Assembly (NCBI RefSeq): GCF_021341785.1
Contig: NZ_JAJTTF010000001.1
Location: 124,001 to 188,000 of the forward strand
Direction of reading: 5' to 3'
Length of the DNA: 64,000 nucleotides
Source: Microbacterium sp. Au-Mic1
GTDB lineage: Bacteria > Actinomycetota > Actinomycetes > Actinomycetales > Microbacteriaceae
Below, one piece after another: positions 7,859 to 16,441 of this stretch. The notes under the pieces were generated by a model. It was given only the letters and a program-made list of their open reading frames with translations. It made no database searches and was not told the origin of the DNA. A program made the position numbers and the translations under genes. How positions within the stretch are numbered: the stretch's first letter is position 1; each line of letters opens with the position of its first letter.

Positions 7859-9319
7859 ATGACTACCGCAACGGCCGCCCCGGCCACCAAGCAGGTCGCG
7901 ATCAACGACATCGGATCTGCCGAGGACTTCCTGGCTGCGGTCGAGAAGACCCTGAAGTTCTTCAACGACGGCGACATCATCGAGGGCACGATCGTCAAGA
8001 TCGACCGCGACGAGGTCCTCCTCGACGTCGGCTACAAGACCGAGGGCGTCATCCCCTCGCGTGAGCTGAGCATCAAGCACGACGTCGACCCCAACGAGGT
8101 CGTCTCCGTCGGCGACCAGGTCGAGGCCCTCGTCCTCCAGAAGGAGGACAAGGAAGGCCGTCTGATCCTGTCCAAGAAGCGCGCCCAGTACGAGCGCGCC
8201 TGGGGCGACGTGGAGAAGATCAAGGAGAACGACGGCGTCGTCACCGGTCAGGTCATCGAGGTCGTCAAGGGTGGACTCATCGTCGACATCGGCCTCCGCG
8301 GCTTCCTGCCGGCATCGCTCATCGAGCTGCGCCGCGTCCGCGACCTGACGCCGTACCTCGGTCAGGAGCTCGAGGCCAAGATCCTCGAGCTCGACAAGAA
8401 CCGCAACAACGTGGTCCTCTCGCGCCGCGCCCTGCTCGAGCAGACGCAGTCCGAGTCGCGCACCACGTTCCTCAACAACCTGCACAAGGGTCAGGTCCGC
8501 AAGGGCGTCGTGTCGTCGATCGTGAACTTCGGTGCGTTCGTCGACCTCGGCGGCGTGGACGGCCTCGTGCACGTCTCCGAGCTGTCCTGGAAGCACATCG
8601 AGCACGCCTCCGAGGTCGTCGAGGTGGGCCAGGAGGTCACCGTCGAGATCCTCGAGGTCGACCTCGACCGCGAGCGCGTCTCCCTGTCGCTGAAGGCGAC
8701 GCAGGAGGACCCGTGGCAGGTCTTCGCCCGCACCCACGCCATCGGCCAGGTCACCCCGGGCAAGGTCACCAAGCTCGTTCCGTTCGGTGCGTTCGTGCGC
8801 GTCGCGGACGGCATCGAGGGCCTCGTGCACATCTCCGAGCTGTCCAGCAAGCACGTCGAGCTGGCCGAGCAGGTCGTCTCGGTGGGCGAAGAGGTCTTCG
8901 TCAAGGTCATCGACATCGACCTCGAGCGTCGCCGCATCTCGCTGTCGCTGAAGCAGGCCAACGAGTCGGTCGACCCGTACGGCACCGAGTTCGACCCGGC
9001 CCTGTACGGCATGCTCGCAGAGTACGACGAGAACGGCGAGTACAAGTACCCGGAGGGCTTCGACGCCGAGACCGGTGCGTGGAAGGACGGCTTCGACGCC
9101 CAGCGCGAGGCATGGGAGCAGGAGTACGCGGCTGCCCAGGCTCGCTGGGAGGCGCACAAGGCGCAGGTCATCAAGGCCGCCGAGGCCGAGGCCGCTGCGG
9201 GCGACGACTTCAGCGCGAGCGCGCAGTCGTTCTCGAGCGACTCCGCCGGCGCCGGCACGCTGGCCGACGACGAGGCTCTCGCGGCTCTGCGCGAGAAGCT
9301 CTCGGGCGGCAACGCGTAA
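7859..9319 (+). CDS. rpsA: 30S ribosomal protein S1
   Basis: 486-aa S1 with four OB-fold S1 repeats at about 37-106, 124-190, 211-279 and 297-365; repeats 3 and 4 are nearly identical in their core (GLVHVSELSWKH / GLVHISELSSKH). S1 helps unstructured mRNAs dock on the 30S subunit. Four repeats rather than six is normal for actinobacteria. A C-terminal ~120-residue acidic, Ala/Glu-rich tail follows, ending LREKLSGGNA. The frame is open far upstream, but ATG 7859 is the only start giving a family-like N-terminus (MTTATAAPATKQVAIND). Confidence 0.97.
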   Translation: MTTATAAPATKQVAINDIGSAEDFLAAVEKTLKFFNDGDIIEGTIVKIDRDEVLLDVGYKTEGVIPSRELSIKHDVDPNEVVSVGDQVEALVLQKEDKEGRLILSKKRAQYERAWGDVEKIKENDGVVTGQVIEVVKGGLIVDIGLRGFLPASLIELRRVRDLTPYLGQELEAKILELDKNRNNVVLSRRALLEQTQSESRTTFLNNLHKGQVRKGVVSSIVNFGAFVDLGGVDGLVHVSELSWKHIEHASEVVEVGQEVTVEILEVDLDRERVSLSLKATQEDPWQVFARTHAIGQVTPGKVTKLVPFGAFVRVADGIEGLVHISELSSKHVELAEQVVSVGEEVFVKVIDIDLERRRISLSLKQANESVDPYGTEFDPALYGMLAEYDENGEYKYPEGFDAETGAWKDGFDAQREAWEQEYAAAQARWEAHKAQVIKAAEAEAAAGDDFSASAQSFSSDSAGAGTLADDEALAALREKLSGGNA

Positions 9320-9335
9320 GCGTCACCCTTCGACG

Positions 9336-9376
9336 AACGGGCCGTCACCTCGCCTCCGGGCAGGTGGCGGCCCGTT
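9336..9376 (+). terminator. rpsA terminator hairpin
   Basis: 15-bp stem (9336-9350 with 9362-9376, one G-U wobble) closing an 11-nt loop, 17 bp after the rpsA stop. No U-tract follows, as is common for actinobacterial terminators. Confidence 0.75.
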
Positions 9377-9458
9377 CCATATGTGCTGGAAACGCGGCCC
9401 CAGCGCCTTCGCCGGCTCGCCGCGGACGGCGCCCCGCGGACGTGTGAGGATGGAGAAC

Positions 9459-9515
9459 ATGGATCCGATCGCGCTGTGTCCCCGAGCTGCGCGACGTCGG
9501 ATCCGCGTTCGGTGA
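9459..9515 (+). CDS. Possible 18-aa coupled upstream ORF
   Basis: Tiny frame (MDPIALCPRAARRRIRVR) whose stop overlaps the GTG start of the downstream MFS gene (GTGA at 9512-9515). Its ATG 9459 sits 7 nt after GAGGAT (9446-9451), the same leaderless spacing seen at other genes here. It could deliver ribosomes to the MFS start by translational coupling. Alternatively it is meaningless, or the MFS gene starts at GTG 9476. Nothing beyond position and spacing supports a function for the peptide. Confidence 0.3.
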   Translation: MDPIALCPRAARRRIRVR

Positions 9516-10741
9516 CGTTCGTCGGTCACGCCCCGGGATCCCCTGCGTACCGGCGGCTCATCCTCGGCCTGTTCTTCGCGGGCATCGCGACGTTCGCGCA
9601 GTTGTATGCGCCGCAGGCGGTGCTGCCGCAGCTTGCCCGCGACCTCGCCGTGGATCCGGCGACCGCCGCGTTGAGCGTCTCCGCCGCCACGCTGGGGTTG
9701 GCGGCGTCGGTGATCGGCTGGTCCGTCGTCGCGGACCGGATCGGCAGAGTGCCCGCGATGGCGGTCGGAGTGATCACGGCGACCGTGCTGGGGATGCTCG
9801 CGCCTTTCGGCGGCGACATCGTCGTCCTGCTCGCCCTGCGCTGCGCCGAGGGGGTGGCGCTGGGGGCCGTGCCCGCCGTCGCGCTCGCCTACCTCGCCGA
9901 GGAGGTGGGTCCCCGCCACGCGGCCGCGGCCGCGGGCAGCTATATCGCGGGCACGACGGTCGGCGGGCTCGCAGGGCGGATCGTGTCGGGTCTCGTCGCC
10001 GAGGCCACGGGGTGGCAGGCGGGAGTGTGGGCCGCGACGGGACTCTGCGCGGTGGCCGCCGGCCTGTTCCTGTGGCTCGCGCCGCGGTCGCAGGGCTTCG
10101 TGCCGCTGCGGCTGGGCGCGGACCGCGGATCCGGGGTCGCGACACGACTGCTCGCCCTGCTGCGCTCTCCCCGCCAGCTGGCGCTGTACGCCCAGGCGTT
10201 CCTGCTGATGGGTGCGTTCGTGGCGGTGTACAACTACCTCGGCTTCCGTCTCTCCGCTGCGCCGTTCGCGCTGCCCGCATGGTTCGTGACGCTGCTCTTC
10301 CTCGCCTATCTCGCGGGGACGGCATCGTCGCCGTGGGCCGGCGTCCTGGCCTCGCGGGCGGGGCGGTACCCCGTGCTGCTGGGATCGATCGCGGTGATGG
10401 CCGGCGGCGCCGCGCTCATGCTGGTGCCGCTGACCGCCGTCGTGCTGCTGGGCCTGGTGCTCTTCACGGCGGGATTCTTCGGCGCCCACGCGGTGGCATC
10501 CGGGTGGACTCCGGTCGCCGCCTCCGCGGAGAGCCGCGCGCAGGCGTCGTCGCTCTACTACTTCGCCTACTACACGGGCTCGAGCCTGTTCGGGTGGGCG
10601 CTCGGCATCGCGTTCGCGGCATGGGGTTGGGCGTGGTTCGGGGGGATCGTGATCGGGATGTGCGCGTCCGCCGCCCTGGCCGCGGTCATCGCACTGCGCG
10701 CGGCGGATCCATCGGCCGGAGTGCGGAACGGGTGGCCCTGA
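9512..10741 (+). CDS. MFS transporter, YnfM-like
   Basis: 409-aa major facilitator with about 12 hydrophobic helices. It resembles the E. coli YnfM group along its length: an N-terminal AGIATFAQLYAPQAVLPQLA, a cytoplasmic-loop DRIGRVPAM (the A-motif equivalent), SYIAGTTVGGLAGRI, and a C-terminal SSLYYFAYYTGSSLFG. Substrate unknown; an export role is likely. GTG 9512 is chosen because it begins just before the first conserved segment and overlaps the stop of a small upstream frame; GTG 9476 is the alternative. No SD is visible. Confidence 0.85.
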   Translation: MTFVGHAPGSPAYRRLILGLFFAGIATFAQLYAPQAVLPQLARDLAVDPATAALSVSAATLGLAASVIGWSVVADRIGRVPAMAVGVITATVLGMLAPFGGDIVVLLALRCAEGVALGAVPAVALAYLAEEVGPRHAAAAAGSYIAGTTVGGLAGRIVSGLVAEATGWQAGVWAATGLCAVAAGLFLWLAPRSQGFVPLRLGADRGSGVATRLLALLRSPRQLALYAQAFLLMGAFVAVYNYLGFRLSAAPFALPAWFVTLLFLAYLAGTASSPWAGVLASRAGRYPVLLGSIAVMAGGAALMLVPLTAVVLLGLVLFTAGFFGAHAVASGWTPVAASAESRAQASSLYYFAYYTGSSLFGWALGIAFAAWGWAWFGGIVIGMCASAALAAVIALRAADPSAGVRNGWP

Positions 10742-10762
10742 CGGCGGGTGCGGATCCCGTGC

Positions 10763-10768
10763 GAGACT
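10763..10768 (+). promoter_or_regulatory. -10 element of coaE
   Basis: GAGACT (one mismatch to TAGACT) with a 6-nt gap to ATG 10775. Leaderless spacing and no SD. Confidence 0.4.
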
Positions 10769-10774
10769 GGCAGC

Positions 10775-11383
10775 ATGCCCCTCATCGCGCTCACCGGCGG
10801 CATCGCGTCGGGCAAGTCCACGATCGCGGCGCAGCTCGCCGCGCACGGCGCCGTCGTCATCGACGCCGATCGGATCGTCCGCGACGTGCAAGCACCGGGC
10901 TCGCCCGTGCTCGCGCGCATCGCGGCCGAGTTCGGCACCGAGATGATCCAGGCCGACGGGGCTCTGGACCGGGCGAGACTCGGAGCGCGGGTCTTCGGCG
11001 ACGCGGATGCGCTCGGCCGTCTGAACGCCATCGTGCATCCCGCCGTGAAGGCGGAGTCGCAGCGGCGGTTCGCCGAGGCGCTGACCGCGGATCCTTCCGC
11101 CGTCGTGGTGTACGACGTCCCGCTGCTGGTGGAGGCGCGCGTGGACGACCCCTGGGACCTGATCGTGGTCGCCGACGCCCCGGCCTCCGAGCGCGAGGAC
11201 CGGCTCGTGCGAGAACGTGGTCTCGACCGCGACGAGGCGCGGAAGCGGATCGCGTCGCAGGTGCCGGACGAGCGTCGTCGCGAGATCGCGGACGTTCTCG
11301 TCGACACGGCGGGGTCGCTGGCGGATACTCTCCGGCAGGCGGACGAGCTGTGGCAGCGGCTGCAGACCGAGTCTCGGGCGTGA
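10775..11383 (+). CDS. coaE: Dephospho-CoA kinase
   Basis: 202-aa P-loop kinase that phosphorylates dephospho-CoA, the last step of coenzyme A synthesis. Walker A GGIASGKST occupies residues 8-16, right after the first beta strand; DADRIVRD and VYDVPLLVEA are the conserved substrate-binding segments. Length fits the single-domain bacterial enzyme; the C-terminal UPF0157 domain present in mycobacterial CoaE is absent. The stop overlaps the next gene (GTGA). Confidence 0.95.
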   Translation: MPLIALTGGIASGKSTIAAQLAAHGAVVIDADRIVRDVQAPGSPVLARIAAEFGTEMIQADGALDRARLGARVFGDADALGRLNAIVHPAVKAESQRRFAEALTADPSAVVVYDVPLLVEARVDDPWDLIVVADAPASEREDRLVRERGLDRDEARKRIASQVPDERRREIADVLVDTAGSLADTLRQADELWQRLQTESRA

Positions 11384-12165
11384 CCCCATTGCTGGCTGAG
11401 TACGACCGGCAGCTGCGCGGCGAGGCGGAGCTGGCGGGCGCCGAGAGCATCCGGAGGATCGGTCCGGCCTGGGTCGGCGTGTTCCCGGGCGGCGCCGGTT
11501 TCGCGAGCTATGCCGATCTCGCGGGGCTGGGGGAGCGCCGCATCCGATCGCTGGTTCAGGAGGTGCGCGCGCATTTCGAGGCGCTCCCCGGAGTGGGCTC
11601 GGCGGAGTGGAAGACCCGCGGACACGACGTCGCACCCGGCCTCGAGACCGCGCTGCGTGATGCCGGTTTCTTCCCGGAGGAGGTCGAGTCGGTGATGCTC
11701 GGGGAGGCGGCCGCCCTCGCGGTCGACGTGCCGGTGCCCGAGGGCGTGGTGCTGCGCGAGGTGCGCGACGACGAGGGCATCGTCGCGATGGAGCGGATGC
11801 AGGCGGCCGTGTTCGGGCACGGCGACGGCGAGCAGCGGGCGCAGCACATGATCGCCCGTGTCGCGGCCGGCGACGATGTCGTGCTCTGGGTCGCGGAGGC
11901 CGAGGGGCGCGTGATCAGTGCCGGGCGCCTCGAACCTGTCGGCGGAACCGAGTTCGCAGGGGTCTGGGGTGGTGCGACCGTGCCGGAGTGGCGGGGCCGA
12001 GGCGTGTACCGGGCTCTGACGGCGAAGCGCGCCCAGGCTGCTCTGCAGCGCGGGCTGCGCTATCTGCACTCCGATTCGACCGAGTTCTCCCGACCGATCC
12101 TCGAGCGGTCCGGCATGCGCAAGGTCACGACCACCACGCCGTACGTCTGGACGCGCGGGGGCTGA
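11380..12165 (+). CDS. GNAT family N-acetyltransferase
   Basis: 261-aa acetyltransferase. The C-terminal half has the acetyl-CoA-binding motif A (GATVPEWRGRGVYRALTAKRAQ) and a final HSDSTEFSRPILERSGMRKV typical of GNAT enzymes; the N-terminal ~110 residues are an uncharacterised extension. Starts at GTG 11380, overlapping the coaE stop by 4 bp, so it is translationally coupled to coaE. Substrate cannot be read from the sequence. Confidence 0.85.
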   Translation: MTPLLAEYDRQLRGEAELAGAESIRRIGPAWVGVFPGGAGFASYADLAGLGERRIRSLVQEVRAHFEALPGVGSAEWKTRGHDVAPGLETALRDAGFFPEEVESVMLGEAAALAVDVPVPEGVVLREVRDDEGIVAMERMQAAVFGHGDGEQRAQHMIARVAAGDDVVLWVAEAEGRVISAGRLEPVGGTEFAGVWGGATVPEWRGRGVYRALTAKRAQAALQRGLRYLHSDSTEFSRPILERSGMRKVTTTTPYVWTRGG

Positions 12166-12168
12166 CGG

Positions 12169-12768
12169 CTACTCGGCGACCGCACGGGCGTCGCGCCGTC
12201 GGGATCGTCGGCGCACCACGACGGCGATCCCGACGATCAGGGCGACCAGCAGGATCGCGGCGACCACCGGCACGATGATCGCCGTCGCGCTCAGGAGGAA
12301 CGCCGCGATGTCCTCCGTCGTGCTGAGCACGGGGGCGGCGACGCCCGCCGTGGCCGCGTTCGCGGCGACTCGCCCGGTCGCTTTGACCGCGTGCACGGCG
12401 AGGGCGATGACGATTCCGGCGACGATGGGGATCCAGGTGTGCTCGGAGAAGAACGTGCCGGGGTCGTCGACGGCGACGGTCCGCGCGCTCGCGCCGGCAC
12501 CGAACGCGATGCCGCCGGCGGCGGGCCGGACGATGCTGTGCACGATGTCGTTCAGCGAGTCCAGCGCGGGGATCTTGTCCGCCACGATCTCCAGGACGAG
12601 CAGGGCGCCGATGATCCAGAGTGCGATGTCGCTGCCCAGCCAGGACCAGCCCGCGGGGAGGGCCACGGCGGGCAGGAGCTTCGCCGCCAGGCCGAGCAGG
12701 AACAGCGGGATCCAGGCGTTCAGGTCGGCGGCCGCGGCAAGGCTGGATCCGATCACGAACTCGATCAC
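12169..12768 (-). CDS. DUF4126 family membrane protein
   Basis: 199-aa protein with about five hydrophobic segments and a short basic C-terminal tail (VVRRRSRRRDAR). It resembles the DUF4126 family of unknown function (N-terminal SSLAAAADLNAWIPLFLLGL; an internal VADKIPALDSLNDIVHSIVRP). GTG 12768 is chosen because TACAGT ends 6 nt upstream; a longer frame begins at 12789. Convergent with the acetyltransferase gene, only 3 bp between stops. Confidence 0.75.
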   Translation of the reverse strand: MIEFVIGSSLAAAADLNAWIPLFLLGLAAKLLPAVALPAGWSWLGSDIALWIIGALLVLEIVADKIPALDSLNDIVHSIVRPAAGGIAFGAGASARTVAVDDPGTFFSEHTWIPIVAGIVIALAVHAVKATGRVAANAATAGVAAPVLSTTEDIAAFLLSATAIIVPVVAAILLVALIVGIAVVVRRRSRRRDARAVAE

Positions 12769-12774
12769 GGCACC

Positions 12775-12780
12775 ACTGTA
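12775..12780 (-). promoter_or_regulatory. -10 element of DUF4126 gene
   Basis: TACAGT on the minus strand, 6-nt gap (GGTGCC) to GTG 12768. Leaderless arrangement. Confidence 0.5.
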
Positions 12781-12879
12781 GGGGACCACCGGTGATATGC
12801 CACATATTGCGCGCTGATCAGGATGTACTGACGTCGACGATCGGAGGAGCCAACCGATCGGACAGTTTGTTCATATGGT

Positions 12880-12908
12880 TTGCAATATTCGAGAGGATCA
12901 TATATCTT
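12880..12908 (+). promoter_or_regulatory. Promoter TTGCAA-N17-TATCTT
   Basis: TTGCAA at 12880-12885 and TATCTT at 12903-12908 with an exact 17-bp spacer, in an AT-rich patch that stands out from the surroundings. It would start a ~155-nt leader for the Tat-secreted protein gene. The same two hexamers with the same spacing occur at 51574-51602. Confidence 0.6.
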
Positions 12909-12915
12909 CGCTCGT

Positions 12916-12975
12916 GGGGCAGTGCGGGGAAGCGCTGTGGGGACAATGGGGAAAAGCTCTGGGGAAGTCTGGGGG
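12916..12975 (+). repeat. Six G-tracts in mRNA leader (G-quadruplex candidate)
   Basis: Runs of four or five G at 12916-12919, 12926-12929, 12939-12942, 12948-12951, 12961-12964 and 12971-12975, separated by loops of 5 to 9 nt, all on the coding strand inside the predicted 5' leader of the gene at 13071. Any four consecutive tracts could form a four-quartet G-quadruplex in RNA or in the non-template DNA strand. Confidence 0.5.
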
Positions 12976-13070
12976 CTGGACGCATTGCGTCTCCGTCGTG
13001 CGCGTCGAACCCGCGCCGTGCGCGATCTCGGTTTCTGAGCCACCGCTCAACCGATATCTGGAGTGCAATC

Positions 13071-13643
13071 ATGACCGACGTCAAGAGCGGCCTCTCGCGC
13101 CGCACCGTGATCAAGGGCGCAGCGTGGTCGGTGCCCGTCATCGCCATCGCCGCTGCGGCACCGATGGCAGCGGCCAGCGGCCAGCCGACGAGCGTGGGCT
13201 CGCTCGTGGAGTCCTCACCCAACATCAAGGACACGACGCTGTCCGCATCGAGTTCTCGAGTCGAGAGCTGCTTCGCCACCGACAACTTCCAGAACGTCAC
13301 GTTCAACCTCACGGCGACCGTGGCATGGGACGGCACGGCGGACGGCGTCCCCGGCTTCACGCTGGCGGGCAGCGGTGTCCGGTCCGCCGGCAACGCCTGG
13401 CGGATCGTATCGGCCACGGCCACGCTCGTCACGCTCGCGTCCACTCAGGCGGTGTCGTGCTTCAGCGGGATCACCGGCTTCGAGCTGGACTACAACAACG
13501 TGCTGGGCTCGCAGCCGGGGCTGAAGTCGATGACGCTCAACATCTCGGGCGTGAGCGCCGACGGCACGCGGAAGATCGACGGTCTCGTCTCGGCGCTGGA
13601 CGGGTACACGCCGGTCGTCGGTCCGAAGGTGCACGACGTCTGA
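13071..13643 (+). CDS. Tat-exported protein of unknown function
   Basis: 190-aa protein. The N-terminus carries a twin-arginine signal (SRRTVIKG at about 9-16, then a hydrophobic stretch WSVPVIAIAAAAPMAAAS), so it should be exported folded by the Tat system, with cleavage around residue 33. The mature ~155 residues are rich in Ser, Thr, Val and Asn, have two cysteines that could form a disulfide, and look like an all-beta domain. I recognise no catalytic motif. GGAG lies 10 nt before ATG 13071. It is monocistronic: own promoter (12880-12908), long leader, and a terminator at 13659-13692. Confidence 0.7.
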   Translation: MTDVKSGLSRRTVIKGAAWSVPVIAIAAAAPMAAASGQPTSVGSLVESSPNIKDTTLSASSSRVESCFATDNFQNVTFNLTATVAWDGTADGVPGFTLAGSGVRSAGNAWRIVSATATLVTLASTQAVSCFSGITGFELDYNNVLGSQPGLKSMTLNISGVSADGTRKIDGLVSALDGYTPVVGPKVHDV

Positions 13644-13658
13644 TCCGCCCGATCCGAT

Positions 13659-13692
13659 GAGGAGCCTCCGACGCCGATGTCGGAGGCTCCTC
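13659..13692 (+). terminator. Terminator after Tat-exported protein gene
   Basis: Perfect 14-bp stem (13659-13672 with 13679-13692) and a 6-nt loop. The uvrB -10 starts 2 bp after the stem, so the hairpin occupies the uvrB -35 region and insulates the two genes. Confidence 0.85.
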
Positions 13693-13693
13693 G

Positions 13694-13699
13694 TAGTGT
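13694..13699 (+). promoter_or_regulatory. -10 element of uvrB
   Basis: TAGTGT with a 6-nt gap (TAAGGG) to ATG 13706. The spacing suggests a leaderless uvrB mRNA; AAGGG is too close to the ATG to serve as SD. Confidence 0.5.
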
Positions 13700-13705
13700 T
13701 AAGGG

Positions 13706-15775
13706 ATGCAACCCACGCGTTCGGTCCGACCGTTCGAAGTCGTCTCGGAATATGTGCCCGCCGGTGATCAGCCGCAGGCCATCGCCGAGCTCGCTGCGCG
13801 CATCAACGCCGGGGAGACCGACGTGGTGCTGCTCGGTGCGACCGGAACCGGCAAGTCCGCGACGACGGCATGGCTCATCGAGCAGGTGCAGCGGCCCACC
13901 CTCGTGCTCGCGCACAACAAGACGCTCGCCGCACAGCTCGCGAACGAGTTCCGCGACCTGATGCCGAACAACGCGGTCGAGTACTTCGTCTCGTACTACG
14001 ACTACTACCAGCCCGAGGCATACGTCCCGCAGACGGACACGTTCATCGAGAAGGACTCGTCGGTCAACGCCGAGGTGGAGCGACTGCGCCACTCCACGAC
14101 GAACTCGCTGCTCAGTCGCCGTGACGTGGTGGTCGTCTCGACGGTCTCCTGCATCTACGGCCTCGGCGCGCCTGAGGAGTATCTGCGCGCCATGGTCGCG
14201 CTGCAGGTGGGGGAGAGGTACGACCGCGACGCGCTGATCCGCCAGTTCATCGCCATGCAGTACAACCGCAACGACGTCGACTTCTCGCGCGGCAACTTCC
14301 GCGTGCGCGGGGACACGATCGAGATCATCCCCGTCTACGAGGAGCACGCGATCCGGATCGAGCTGTTCGGCGATGAGATCGAAGCCCTGTACTCGCTGCA
14401 TCCGCTCACCGGAGAGGTGATCGCCAAGCTCGACTCCGTGCCGATCTTCCCGGCGTCGCACTACGTCGCGGGCACCGACGTCGTGCAGCGCGCGATCGGT
14501 CAGATCGAGGACGAGCTCACGGAGCGGCTCGCCGAGCTCGAGCGTCAGGGCAAGCTGCTCGAGGCGCAGCGCCTGCGCATGCGGACGTCGTTCGATCTGG
14601 AGATGCTGCAGCAGCTCGGATTCTGCTCCGGCATCGAGAACTACTCGCGGCACATGGACGGCCGCGAGGCGGGCGAGCCGCCGCACACGCTGCTGGACTT
14701 CTTCCCCGACGACTTCCTCCTCGTCATCGACGAGTCGCACGCGACAGTTCCCCAGATCGGCGCGATGTACGAGGGCGATGCGTCTCGCAAGCGCACCCTC
14801 GTCGATCACGGCTTCCGTCTGCCCAGCGCGCTGGACAACCGGCCGCTGCGGTGGGACGAGTTCAAGAATCGGATCGGGCAGACGGTCTACCTCTCCGCCA
14901 CGCCCGGCAAGTACGAGATGGGCATCGCCGACGGCGTCGTCGAGCAGATCATCCGCCCGACCGGCCTCGTGGATCCGCAGATCGTCGTGAAGCCCTCGAA
15001 GGGTCAGATCGACGACCTGCTGGAGGAGATCCGCCTGCGTGTCGAACGCGACGAACGCGTGCTGGTCACCACGCTCACGAAGAAGATGGCCGAGGAGCTC
15101 ACCGACTTCCTCGGAGAGCACGGGGTCCGGGTCCGCTACCTGCACTCCGATGTCGACACCCTCCGACGCGTCGAACTGCTCACCGAGCTGCGCGCAGGCG
15201 TCTATGACGTGCTCGTCGGCATCAACCTGCTCCGCGAGGGCCTCGACCTGCCGGAGGTGTCGCTGGTCGCGATCCTCGACGCCGACAAGGAGGGGTTCCT
15301 CCGCAGCGGCACTTCGCTCATCCAGACCATCGGCCGAGCGGCGCGCAACGTGTCCGGCCAGGTGCACATGTACGCCGACAACATGACGGATTCGATGCGG
15401 AACGCGATCGAGGAGACCGAGCGGCGCCGCGAGAAGCAGATCGCGTACAACACCGCGAACGGCATCGATCCGCAGCCGCTGAGGAAGCGCATTGCAGACA
15501 TTACCGATGTGCTCGCGCGCGAAGGCGCCGACACGGCGGAGATGCTCGCCAAACGCACCAAATCGGGGCGAGGCAAGTCGCCGACTCCGAACCTGCGGCG
15601 CGTGGGCATCGCGGCGGAGGGCGCGGAGCAGCTCGAGGACACGATCGCGGATCTGTCCGCTCAGATGCTGGCGGCGGCGGGAGAGCTCAAGTTCGAGCTC
15701 GCCGCGCGCCTGCGGGATGAAGTGCAGGACCTGAAGAAGGAGCTGCGCGCCATGGAGCGGGCCGGGCATGCCTGA
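13706..15775 (+). CDS. uvrB: Excinuclease ABC subunit B
   Basis: 689-aa helicase-like damage-verification subunit of nucleotide excision repair. Walker A GATGTGKS is at 44-51, the beta-hairpin [12 protein letters not shown] near residue 98 inserts between strands, [11 protein letters not shown] is the Walker B region, and the C-terminal UVR coiled coil (about 645-680) contacts UvrC. Full length. uvrA and uvrC lie ~5 kb downstream in a separate unit, so the Uvr genes are clustered but not one operon. Confidence 0.98.
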   Translation: MQPTRSVRPFEVVSEYVPAGDQPQAIAELAARINAGETDVVLLGATGTGKSATTAWLIEQVQRPTLVLAHNKTLAAQLANEFRDLMPNNAVEYFVSYYDYYQPEAYVPQTDTFIEKDSSVNAEVERLRHSTTNSLLSRRDVVVVSTVSCIYGLGAPEEYLRAMVALQVGERYDRDALIRQFIAMQYNRNDVDFSRGNFRVRGDTIEIIPVYEEHAIRIELFGDEIEALYSLHPLTGEVIAKLDSVPIFPASHYVAGTDVVQRAIGQIEDELTERLAELERQGKLLEAQRLRMRTSFDLEMLQQLGFCSGIENYSRHMDGREAGEPPHTLLDFFPDDFLLVIDESHATVPQIGAMYEGDASRKRTLVDHGFRLPSALDNRPLRWDEFKNRIGQTVYLSATPGKYEMGIADGVVEQIIRPTGLVDPQIVVKPSKGQIDDLLEEIRLRVERDERVLVTTLTKKMAEELTDFLGEHGVRVRYLHSDVDTLRRVELLTELRAGVYDVLVGINLLREGLDLPEVSLVAILDADKEGFLRSGTSLIQTIGRAARNVSGQVHMYADNMTDSMRNAIEETERRREKQIAYNTANGIDPQPLRKRIADITDVLAREGADTAEMLAKRTKSGRGKSPTPNLRRVGIAAEGAEQLEDTIADLSAQMLAAAGELKFELAARLRDEVQDLKKELRAMERAGHA

Positions 15776-15810
15776 CCCGCGTCGTGCGGGGTGACGGAGG
15801 AGGCGACTTG

Positions 15811-16140
15811 GTGGACGCGGCGGTGGTCGAACTGGCGGATCGGATCCGCGCGCTGCTCGGCGGTGCGGGTGAGATCGAGGAGCGCGGGATGTTCGGCAGT
15901 CGCGCCTTCCTGAGCGAAGGGCGGATCCTGGTCGGAGCGCGCAAGGGCGGGACGCTGCTGGTGCGCGTCGGCGCGGAGCGCGCCGCCGTGCTGCTGACCG
16001 AGCCGGGAGTCGCTCGCGCCGTCATGGGTGCGCGCACGATGAGTGAGAACTGGCTCGACGTGGCACCCGAGGTCGTCTCGGACGACAGGGGGCTCATGGA
16101 GTGGATCGATCTCGCTCGGGAGGATGCCGGCGCGGCCTGA
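15811..16140 (+). CDS. TfoX N-terminal domain protein
   Basis: 109-aa protein with a TfoX/Sxy N-terminal fold: MFGSRAFLSEGRILVGARKGGTLLVRVG followed by GARTMSENWLDVAPE. Single-domain TfoX-like proteins are common in actinobacteria and have no settled function; a role in competence is not implied. GGAGGAGG at 15796-15803 lies 7 nt before GTG 15811, which is why I prefer this start over TTG 15808 or GTG 15784. 35 bp downstream of uvrB, possibly co-transcribed. Confidence 0.75.
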   Translation: MDAAVVELADRIRALLGGAGEIEERGMFGSRAFLSEGRILVGARKGGTLLVRVGAERAAVLLTEPGVARAVMGARTMSENWLDVAPEVVSDDRGLMEWIDLAREDAGAA

Positions 16141-16194
16141 TGTGCGGAGCGCCGCGCTCGGCCGACGAGCCGGTCGCGTCATCGGCGGCCGGGC

Positions 16195-16440
16195 TCAGGG
16201 GCAGTGCATGAGCGGTTTCGGCCCGCTGCGGTCGATCTCGTGCGCCGTCATCGGCGCGCCGCACAGCGGGCAGCCGCGTTGCGCGCGCTCCGCGGCCGAC
16301 GGGGGCGGCGTCGCCTCATAGGGACCGACCGAGGCGGGGCCGGCGAAGCGGATGAGGTTCGTGTTGATCCATGCGTAGAGGCCACCCGCCTCGCGGATGC
16401 GCTGGCGGAGCGGCGGGTGCTCCACGGGACTGTTCGTCAT
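16195..16440 (-). CDS. Small zinc-ribbon-like protein (81 aa)
   Basis: 81-aa protein. The N-terminal half has LRQRIREAGGLYAWINTNLIRFAGPASVG; the C-terminal part has CPLCGAPM and ends with a Cys near the terminus (LMHCP), giving a CPxC knuckle plus a histidine and a cysteine that could bind one zinc. I know no characterised homologue. It is divergent from an OhrR-like regulator, and its putative -10 (TACACT, 7 nt before ATG 16440) lies inside the palindrome TTAGTGTACTAA, so it is probably that regulator's target. The frame is open far upstream, but only ATG 16440 fits this promoter. Confidence 0.65.
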   Translation of the reverse strand: MTNSPVEHPPLRQRIREAGGLYAWINTNLIRFAGPASVGPYEATPPPSAAERAQRGCPLCGAPMTAHEIDRSGPKPLMHCP

Positions 16441-16441
16441 G

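Noticed and set aside
13490..15769. 759-codon open frame antisense to uvrB
   Set aside because: Shadow frame with no recognisable domain; uvrB accounts for the region.
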